Below, piece by piece: positions 1 to 5,201 of a DNA stretch of 5,352 bases. Both the position numbers and the translations under genes were made by a program. The notes beneath the pieces were generated by a model. That model searched no databases. It saw only the letters and a list, made by a program, of their open reading frames with translations, and was not told the DNA's origin. The stretch covers positions 1 to 5,352 of the forward strand of contig DAICYU010000322.1 in assembly GCA_027311485.1 (NCBI GenBank), written 5' to 3'. The first letter of the stretch is position 1. Each line of letters opens with the position of its first letter. Origin of the DNA: Acetobacteraceae bacterium. GTDB lineage: Bacteria > Pseudomonadota > Alphaproteobacteria > Acetobacterales > Acetobacteraceae.

Positions 1-14
1 TGATCCGTTCTTGC

Positions 15-47
15 TACCAATGGCCGGCCCCGTGCCGGCCATTGGTA
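15..47 (+). terminator. Perfect inverted repeat, probable terminator hairpin of an upstream gene
   Basis: Positions 15-28 and 34-47 are exact reverse complements (14 bp, starting TACCAATGG) around a 5-nt loop, CCCGT. The stem is very GC-rich in its inner half. No T-run follows on either strand, so it is not a textbook intrinsic terminator; it could stop transcription with Rho or protect a 3' end. The TGA at positions 1-3 could be the stop of a gene outside the window, which would place the hairpin about 12 nt after it. That stop assignment is a guess. A protein-binding palindrome is the main alternative. Confidence 0.5.
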
Positions 48-258
48 TGTCTGCCGGCGGATGGTCGCCGTTTCCTGGAAATTGGCGTCCGGACACGTCA
101 CCGGCCAGATAAATCACCGACCAGACCGGCAGCAGCACACCGGTTCAGCCGGTGGACCGGTCACGCCCGTGCCTCGCAGACGTTTGGGGATTGCCGCCGA
201 CTTGCCGTAACACCGGCAACCGGCTGATGATCCACTCCAGAACCGAGGAAACCGAGCC

Positions 259-1332
259 ATGCCAACCCTGTCCTCCCAAGCCTTGAAGGCCGTCACGCAT
301 CTGATCGCCCGTCGTATGGGCAGCGATGACAAAGAAGCCGAGCAGGTGGCGGATCATCTGGTGCGGGCGAATCTGGCGGGGCATGACAGTCACGGTGTCG
401 GTATGCTGCCGACCTATGTCCGGCTGCTGAAGGACGGCCTGCTGGTGCCGAACCAGACCGCTGCGACCATCCTGGATGCCGGCGCGCTGCTGGTGATCGA
501 TGCCCGCCGCGGCTACGGCCAGCGCATGGCGGCCGATGCGGTCGGCCGCGCCATCGCCCGCGCGAAGCAGATGGGCGCCTGCGTGCTGGCGCTGCGAAAC
601 TCCGCCCATATCGGCCGGATCGGGACCTACGCCGAACAGGCCGCCGCGGCGGGGTGTGTTTTCACCGCATTCGTGAATGTCGCGGACCATCACGATGTGC
701 AGGCTACATGGGGTGCGGCGGAGCCTCGGTTGGGCACGAACCCGTTCTGCGCCGGCGTGCCGGGAGCGGATGGACCGGCGCTTCTGTTGGACATGGCGAC
801 GACAACGATCGCGGGCGGCAAGGCGCGGGTTGCCTACAACAAGGGCGTGCCAGTGCCGGATGGCTGCCTGATCGACGCCGACGGAAACCCGACGAACGAC
901 CCGACCGGGTTCATCCGCGACCATACCGGCGCCCTGCGCTCATTTGGCATGCACAAGGGCTCGGGCCTGGCCGTGATGTGCGAGGTGATGGCGGCAGCCG
1001 TCGCCGGCGGTCAAGGCGCGTTCCACGAAGCCAAAGGCGGGGTGGTGAACTCGATGCTCGCCACGGTGATCGACCTGTCGAAGCTGGGCGATCCGGCGGC
1101 GATCGCAGCGGATATCCAGGCGGTGAAGGCGCATGTGAAGTCGGCGAAGCCGGCGCCGGGGTTCGACGACGTGCTGGTGCCGGGGGAGCCGGAACGGAAC
1201 TATGCCGCGAAGCGGATGGCACAGGGGATCGAGGTGGATGCGACGACGTGGCGCGACATCCGGGCCGCGGCAGGGTCGCTGGGCGTGACGGCGGCCGAGT
1301 TCGATCAGGCGGCCGGCAGCAACGCCGCCTGA
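259..1332 (+). CDS. Ldh_2-family NAD(P)-dependent hydroxycarboxylate (malate/lactate-type) dehydrogenase, YbiC/HcxB-like
   Basis: Predicted cytosolic oxidoreductase that interconverts a 2-hydroxy acid and its 2-oxo acid using NAD(P). The 357 residues match the usual 330-360 of the Ldh_2 (malate/L-lactate/ureidoglycolate) family, which is unrelated to classical Rossmann-fold LDH. Visible family motifs are AGHDSHGVGM at residues 40-49, NSAHIGRIG at 114-122 with the conserved His117, LGTNPFC at 158-164, LLLDMATT at 175-182 and HKGSGLA at 232-238. From memory the N-terminal third, GCLID (202-206) and the C-terminal LVPGE region (306-310) follow E. coli YbiC, now called HcxB, more closely than AllD or ComC, but I could not align them. 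The ATG at 259 is supported by GAGGA at 245-249, nine bases upstream. No signal peptide. It stands alone on this strand, converging on the ABC operon. The exact substrate is unknown. Confidence 0.93.
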   Translation: MPTLSSQALKAVTHLIARRMGSDDKEAEQVADHLVRANLAGHDSHGVGMLPTYVRLLKDGLLVPNQTAATILDAGALLVIDARRGYGQRMAADAVGRAIARAKQMGACVLALRNSAHIGRIGTYAEQAAAAGCVFTAFVNVADHHDVQATWGAAEPRLGTNPFCAGVPGADGPALLLDMATTTIAGGKARVAYNKGVPVPDGCLIDADGNPTNDPTGFIRDHTGALRSFGMHKGSGLAVMCEVMAAAVAGGQGAFHEAKGGVVNSMLATVIDLSKLGDPAAIAADIQAVKAHVKSAKPAPGFDDVLVPGEPERNYAAKRMAQGIEVDATTWRDIRAAAGSLGVTAAEFDQAAGSNAA

Positions 1333-1373
1333 ACCGGCGTTCGGCAGCCTGCTGCATCACGACGCCGCGGCTC

Positions 1374-1417
1374 GGCCTGTCTGGGCCGCGGTGCGAGACC
1401 CGCGCCGCAGACAGGTT
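1374..1417 (+). terminator. Long imperfect GC-rich hairpin between convergent genes
   Basis: Positions 1376-1383 (CCTGTCTG) pair exactly with 1408-1415, extendable by two G-U pairs to 1374-1417. Inside, 1384-1386 pairs with 1404-1406 and 1388-1391 with 1400-1403, with single-base bulges at 1387 and 1407, leaving an 8-nt loop. The hairpin begins about 40 nt after the dehydrogenase stop codon. No T-run follows in either direction, so its role as terminator for that gene, or for both convergent genes, is an inference from position and stem strength. It overlaps a 10-bp perfect palindrome, GGTTCGAACC, at 1414-1423. Confidence 0.42.
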
Positions 1418-1443
1418 CGAACCCGCCCTGCCCGCTTCGAGAT

Positions 1444-1468
1444 CCGGTCTTGCGTGGTGGCGGACCGG
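1444..1468 (-). terminator. Small hairpin downstream of the permease gene
   Basis: CCGGTC at 1444-1449 pairs with GACCGG at 1463-1468 around a 13-nt loop. It lies about 27 nt beyond the permease stop on the minus strand. A 6-bp stem without a following T-run is weak evidence; chance occurrence in GC-rich DNA is quite possible. Confidence 0.2.
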
Positions 1469-1494
1469 CGGCCGTTACCAGCGTGATGCGGTGG

Positions 1495-2286
1495 CTACCG
1501 CCAGCGCAGCAGAAGCTTCTCCAACCAGCCAATCACCCAGGATATCGCCAGTCCCAGCATTGCCAGCACCACAATCCCCGCCAGCAGATTATCGGTGTCA
1601 TACAGATTGCCTGCCGACAGAACGAAGGCGCCGATGCCGCGTTCGGCGCCGATCATCTCGGCGGCAACCAGCAGCACGACGGCGATCGATGTGGTCACGC
1701 GAAACGCGTTGAGAATGGCCGGCAGGGCCGCGGGCAGCACCACCTTGCGGACGATGGCGGCATGAGACAGGCTAAAACTCTGCGCCATGCGAATCAGGCT
1801 GCGGGGAACACCGTCGATCCCGCCCGTCGTCGCAATGACGGTCGGGAAGAACACGCCGAAGGCCAGGGTCGCGATCTTGGAGCCTTCGCCGATGCCGAAC
1901 CAGACAATGAACAACGGCACCAACGCGATCTTCGGAATGGGAAACAACGCCGATACCAGCGCCATACCGGGTGAGCGGAACGCGGACCACAGGCCGACGG
2001 CCACGCCGACCGCGATGCCGAACACGGTGCCCAGCGTCCAGCCCACAGCCAGGCGGACCAGCGACGCCGACAGGTGCGACCAGAGCTCGCCGCTGACAGC
2101 CAAGGTCCAGATCGCCCGGGCAATCGCGATCGGCGGTGACAGGAACAGCGTCGGGATCAGGCCGAGGGACGCCGCGCCCTGCCACACGGCGATCGTGCCC
2201 AGAAGCGTGGCGGCGGCAGCCCAGGCCCTGTCGCGCGGGGCAAACCCACCGGCCCGGAACCGGATCGGGCCGCTAAGCCGGATCAC
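1495..2286 (-). CDS. ABC transporter permease, SsuC/TauC type (BPD_transp_1)
   Basis: Inner-membrane channel subunit of the importer encoded with the two genes upstream. The 263 residues are typical of the SsuC/TauC/NrtB group. About six hydrophobic segments are visible, near residues 22-45, 78-100, 106-130, 137-155, 197-213 and 234-257. The cytoplasmic EAA loop that docks on the ATPase lies around 167-190, with the family-typical stretch RKVVLPAALP at 180-189. The start is a GTG at 2284-2286, inside the end of the ATPase gene (14-nt overlap, 2273-2286). It is preceded by GGGAA about 7 nt upstream, so translation is probably coupled to the ATPase. The stop is TAG at 1495-1497. It is the last gene of the operon and the two copies needed per transporter would form a homodimer. 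The substrate cannot be deduced from this subunit. Confidence 0.93.
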   Translation of the reverse strand: MIRLSGPIRFRAGGFAPRDRAWAAAATLLGTIAVWQGAASLGLIPTLFLSPPIAIARAIWTLAVSGELWSHLSASLVRLAVGWTLGTVFGIAVGVAVGLWSAFRSPGMALVSALFPIPKIALVPLFIVWFGIGEGSKIATLAFGVFFPTVIATTGGIDGVPRSLIRMAQSFSLSHAAIVRKVVLPAALPAILNAFRVTTSIAVVLLVAAEMIGAERGIGAFVLSAGNLYDTDNLLAGIVVLAMLGLAISWVIGWLEKLLLRWR

Positions 2287-3055
2287 TCAGACGTTCCCGT
2301 TCCGCTATCGCGGCATCGTCGCGAATCATGTGCCACAGGCGTTGCTCCAGGCTGGTCAGGTCCGGATCGGCGAGGGTGCGACCCGCAAGGGGACGATCAA
2401 TCCGCAGGATGTCCCTGATGCGGCCCGGGCGGCGGGACAGGACGACAATCTGATGGCCCAACAGAACAGCCTCGGACAGGTTGTGGGTGACATAGACCGT
2501 CGTGGTACGCGCCCGGGCGATCAGCGTGGCGAATTCCTCCTGCAACAGTCCACGGGTCTGCGCATCCAGGGCCGACAAGGGCTCGTCCAGCAGCAGGCAC
2601 GCCGGGCGCACCGCCAGGGCGCGGGCGATACCGACACGTTGTCGCATCCCACCGGACAGTTGCCGCGGCCAGGCATCGGCAAAGTCGCTCAGGCCGGTCA
2701 ACGCCAACGCTTCGCGCACGCGATCGGCCCGGGTTCGGCGGTCAAGGCGGGCTTCGAGCGGCAGGGCGACGTTGCCAGCGACCGTGCGCCATGGCAGCAG
2801 GGCGAAGTCCTGGAATACGTAGGTCAGCGGATTCAGGCAGTCGTCAGGCACATCACCGTCGGCGCAGACCTCGCCACCGGCGGGCCGCAGCATCCCGCCG
2901 ATGATGCCCAGCAGGGTGGACTTGCCACAGCCGGAAGGGCCGAGCAGCACGAGGACCTGCGCGGGGTCGGCGGTGAATGTTATGTCCTGCAACACATCCA
3001 GACCGCCGTAACGGTGGCTGACGTCGCGGACGCTGAGACGGACGCCTCCGGTCAT
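2273..3055 (-). CDS. ABC transporter ATP-binding protein, SsuB/TauB type
   Basis: Cytoplasmic ATPase that powers the importer. The 260 residues contain every functional motif of an ABC nucleotide-binding domain in order: Walker A GPSGCGKST at 39-47, Q-loop FQDFALLPW at 81-89, signature LSGGMRQR at 133-140, Walker B CLLLDEP at 153-159, D-loop SALD at 161-164 and H-loop His191 in VTHNLSEA. The phrases LLPWRTVAGNV (86-96) and THNLSEAV (190-197) are typical of the nitrate/sulfonate/taurine ATPases. The catalytic set is intact, so it should be active. Its ATG (3053-3055) overlaps the TGA of the binding-protein gene as ATGA. There is no good Shine-Dalgarno just before it, which argues for translational coupling. 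Its end overlaps the permease start by 14 nt. Confidence 0.95.
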   Translation of the reverse strand: MTGGVRLSVRDVSHRYGGLDVLQDITFTADPAQVLVLLGPSGCGKSTLLGIIGGMLRPAGGEVCADGDVPDDCLNPLTYVFQDFALLPWRTVAGNVALPLEARLDRRTRADRVREALALTGLSDFADAWPRQLSGGMRQRVGIARALAVRPACLLLDEPLSALDAQTRGLLQEEFATLIARARTTTVYVTHNLSEAVLLGHQIVVLSRRPGRIRDILRIDRPLAGRTLADPDLTSLEQRLWHMIRDDAAIAERERLSDPA

Positions 3056-4065
3056 CGGGCCGGCAGGAACCGCATGTCCATGATCGTGGCCGGATCGGCA
3101 TTGCCCTTCACCAGGCCTTGCGCCCCGAACCAGCGCATTTGATCCGTCACGTCGTGGACATCCAGCGCGCCGCCGGCGTCGTAATAGCCGACGCCGTCCA
3201 GGATCTTCTGCCGGGCATTCGGGTCGCCGGTGAAGACGTATTTGTTCAGCAGCTTGATGGCGGCGTCGGTGCTGGCGTCGATGATCCGGCGTCCAGCGGC
3301 GTCGCGGCGCAGGAAGGCGTCCCGATAATCGGCTACGCCGTGCTGGTAGGCGGCGGCGAAGCGCTTCAGGACTTCCGCGTGGCCTTCAACCATGGCGGTG
3401 GTCGTGAACACGGCGGTAATCTGGTACGGCACGATGTCACCCGCCCAGGCCAGGATATGCGCGCGGTTGGCCGCAGCCAGCGGCTTGGCGACGGAGGCTA
3501 TGGCGATCGTCGCGTCGGTCTGGCCGGAGGTGACGGCGGCGATCATGTTGGCGGTCTGCTGTACCGGCCGCAACGAAATCGACTTCAGGTCGAAGTGCTC
3601 AGCCTCGGCAATACGGCCAAGCATGTAGTGGAAGGAGGAGCCGTACTGGGTGATGGCGAAGCTGTGGCCCGGCAGATGGGCAAGGTCGGTCAGGCCGGCG
3701 ACATAGGCCTTGTCGGACGCCAGGATGGCGGAGCCCTGATAGCCCTTTTCCTCATGCAAGGCGCCGCCGATGACCTTCAGCGTGCCCTTCTCAGCCAGGT
3801 TGAAGAAGCCACCGGTCAGGGCGGTGACACCCACGTCGATATCGCCGGCGACCGCCGCCGCCGCGATGGGCTGGGCCGAGTCGAAGAAGCGGAAAGTCAG
3901 GTCGATGCCTTCGTCGCGGAAGTAGCCGCGTTCCTGCGCGATGTAGAACGGCGCCGGCGACAGGGTGTGCAATAGCCCGAGGCGGACGGGATCGGCAGCC
4001 TGCGCATGAACGGCAGCGAGGGCGAAGACGATGGACAGAAGAAGGGAGCGGCCTTGCTTGAACAT
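3052..4065 (-). CDS. ABC transporter periplasmic substrate-binding protein, SsuA/TauA/NMT1 family
   Basis: Periplasmic receptor that captures the solute and delivers it to the permease. The 337-residue precursor starts with a Sec signal peptide: basic Lys3 and Arg6, a hydrophobic core at 8-19 and a signal peptidase I site after AQA at residue 23, with mature protein from ADPVRLG. There is no lipobox cysteine, so it should be soluble. The stretch APFYIAQERGYFRDEGIDL (38-56) is the hallmark of the NMT1/SsuA-like binding fold, and GDIDVGV at 74-80 is the usual next motif. The first gene of the ABC trio, it overlaps the ATPase by 4 nt. A weak AGG lies six bases before the ATG. The family covers aliphatic sulfonates, taurine, nitrate-type anions and thiamine pyrimidine precursors; none is favoured by what can be seen here. 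Confidence 0.92.
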   Translation of the reverse strand: MFKQGRSLLLSIVFALAAVHAQAADPVRLGLLHTLSPAPFYIAQERGYFRDEGIDLTFRFFDSAQPIAAAAVAGDIDVGVTALTGGFFNLAEKGTLKVIGGALHEEKGYQGSAILASDKAYVAGLTDLAHLPGHSFAITQYGSSFHYMLGRIAEAEHFDLKSISLRPVQQTANMIAAVTSGQTDATIAIASVAKPLAAANRAHILAWAGDIVPYQITAVFTTTAMVEGHAEVLKRFAAAYQHGVADYRDAFLRRDAAGRRIIDASTDAAIKLLNKYVFTGDPNARQKILDGVGYYDAGGALDVHDVTDQMRWFGAQGLVKGNADPATIMDMRFLPAR

Positions 4066-4108
4066 GAAGCGCCTGTCACACAGTCGGAACGCGGACGCAA
4101 GCCGTGCG

Positions 4109-5026
4109 TCAACCGTCCATCAGCCGGAACAGCAGCGTCGTGCTGGTGCCAGGCCGGACGTCGATATCCAGCCTTGCGCCCTGCAGCGCCGCGAGTTCCT
4201 GCGGCCGTCGAAGATGGGCTTCCTGCGTCTGTCGGTCCGTCCCGCCGTCTTCGTGCGTCACCGACACCTGCACACCGTTCGCCTGTCGCACCGCGGTAAT
4301 CAGCATCCGCCCGCCGGGACAGGAAGTAACGGCATGGAGCAACATGGCCCCAAAGATGTCCTGAAACCGCTCACGCGGCATCCGCGCGGCGGTCCGGGGC
4401 TGAAGGGCAATTTCGACCCGAACCCGGCGTTCAGCCAGCATTTTGGCGCTTGTATTCAATGCGGACCGTATTTCAGTGTCGAGATCCAGCACCGCTTCGG
4501 ACGGCGACGGGGCCGGCACACCGATGACCGGCGCCGCGGGTTGCGGGATCCGCACCGCGGTAAACCCGGCATCCTGGCCCGGCAGAAGGGTTTCGAGCGG
4601 CATACCGTCCGCGAGAACGATCGCATGGCGCTCCAGCCGGATGCCCCAATAGACGACGGATTTCCACTTCTTCTCCGGCAGGATGCTGCCGCCGTTCACC
4701 AGATCGCCAATTCGATACAATTTGCCATCGATATGGATCGCGTGTCCCTGAGCCATGAAGACATCGCGGGCCGGTACGCCATCGGCGATGGCGTCGCGAC
4801 GGATGCGAACCGGCAACTCCGACCGATGCCGCTTGGAAAGAATCACGTCGCGGCGCCCGATCCAGACCACAGGCTGAAATTTCGGTCGTTGCTCGGTTGC
4901 GACGGCCACCGGATCGCCGGGAAGCAGCGTCTCAACCCGACGGTAGCCGTCAGGTGTCAACAGACGTGTGCCGGTGACGATACCGCAAAGCCTCAGGGCT
5001 TGTACGCGATCATCCAGTTTCAGCAT
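4109..5026 (-). CDS. Hint (Hedgehog/intein) domain protein with C-terminal degenerate HATPase-like domain
   Basis: A 305-residue protein with no signal peptide or membrane segment. Residues 14-160 read as a bacterial Hint_2 domain: GTRLLTPDG (19-27), VETLLPGD (31-38), VVWIGRRD (53-60), LPVRIRRDAI (71-80), VPARDV (84-89), GHAIHIDG (94-101), LVNGGSI (109-115) and a final block LERHAIVLADG (131-141) then LET (144-146). A Pro/Ala linker (161-177) leads to residues 179-305, which follow the strand-helix order of a histidine-kinase ATPase domain: DLDTEIRSAL, LAERRVRVEIAL, a helix RERFQDIFGAML, GVQVSV, and a terminal ARLDIDVRPGTSTTLLFRL block. No phosphoacceptor or dimerisation helix is present and the ATP-binding boxes are eroded, so activity is doubtful. 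The ATG at 5026 has AGG about 11 nt upstream; an out-of-frame ATG lies 5 nt before it. It ends 43 nt before the binding-protein gene on the same strand, so co-transcription is possible. The Hint call is strong; the HATPase call is inferred from pattern only. Confidence 0.83.
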   Translation of the reverse strand: MLKLDDRVQALRLCGIVTGTRLLTPDGYRRVETLLPGDPVAVATEQRPKFQPVVWIGRRDVILSKRHRSELPVRIRRDAIADGVPARDVFMAQGHAIHIDGKLYRIGDLVNGGSILPEKKWKSVVYWGIRLERHAIVLADGMPLETLLPGQDAGFTAVRIPQPAAPVIGVPAPSPSEAVLDLDTEIRSALNTSAKMLAERRVRVEIALQPRTAARMPRERFQDIFGAMLLHAVTSCPGGRMLITAVRQANGVQVSVTHEDGGTDRQTQEAHLRRPQELAALQGARLDIDVRPGTSTTLLFRLMDG

Positions 5027-5201
5027 CGCATGGCACCTATCGTAACGAATTGTTTCAGCAAACAGCAGACTTGCCGAAGTCCATCATCAATTCATACCGG
5101 CAACATCGGCCATGCGTCACGCTATTCCTGTGTGCATCGTATAATTCGCTCCTGCGGATATCGTGCAGCCTGATACGACCGGAGGCATCCGTGCGGCCTG
5201 T
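5027..5201. other. Upstream/intergenic region of the Hint gene, no complete gene seen
   Basis: All minus-strand frames are closed by stops between the window edge and the Hint start, so this is the 5' region of that gene. I see no convincing promoter with both boxes for it. The best candidate is GTGACG with TATGAA after 18 nt, read on the minus strand around 5089-5118, and it is weak. The region also carries CGTAACGAAT at 5041-5050, whose reverse complement recurs at 5319-5328, and a TATAAT on the plus strand at 5140-5145. It probably holds divergent regulatory signals. Confidence 0.45.
5140..5145 (+). promoter_or_regulatory. Perfect TATAAT, candidate -10 box for a divergent plus-strand transcript
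   Basis: TATAAT at 5140-5145 is an exact consensus -10 hexamer, which is rare by chance in DNA this GC-rich. The expected -35 window 16-18 nt upstream (5116-5123) reads around GTCACGC, a poor match, and there is no extended -10 TG. A transcript from here would begin near 5152 and carry GGAGG at 5181-5185 and the plus-strand ORFs described at 5202 and 5230. An activator-dependent promoter or a chance match are both possible. Confidence 0.3.

Noticed and set aside
82..113. Promoter for the dehydrogenase using TTGGCG and GATAAA
   Set aside because: The spacing is about 20 nt and both boxes are poor matches, so it was not listed as a feature.
138..154. 6-bp stem CACCGG/CCGGTG in the dehydrogenase leader
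   Set aside because: Short stems of this kind are common by chance in DNA rich in CCGG, and nothing riboswitch-like surrounds it.
42..227. 61-codon plus-strand open frame before the dehydrogenase
   Set aside because: It begins inside the right arm of the inverted repeat, has no convincing ribosome-binding site and has a basic, low-information product; the interval is better read as leader DNA.
145..924. 259-codon minus-strand open frame across the dehydrogenase gene
   Set aside because: It is antisense to a clear Ldh_2 protein with intact motifs; its translation is rich in Arg, Gly, His and Gln with no domain pattern, typical of a GC-rich shadow frame.
654..1712. 352-codon plus-strand open frame overlapping the dehydrogenase and its downstream gap
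   Set aside because: It overlaps the dehydrogenase in another register, crosses the convergent hairpin and enters the permease antisense; its Arg/Gly-rich low-complexity product fits no family.
1787..3142. 451-codon plus-strand open frame, the longest in the window
   Set aside because: It is antisense to the permease and ATPase, whose motifs are complete; the predicted product has no recognisable fold pattern.
3118..3975. 285-codon plus-strand open frame
   Set aside because: It is antisense to the substrate-binding protein, which has a clean signal peptide and family motifs.
4109..5026. Intein splicing a host protein
   Set aside because: There is no N-extein of useful size, no C-terminal His-Asn followed by Cys, Ser or Thr at the end of the Hint part, and the upstream Cys is out of place.
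4031..5173. 380-codon plus-strand open frame
   Set aside because: It is antisense to the Hint gene, which shows a series of conserved Hint_2 blocks; the plus-strand product has no pattern.
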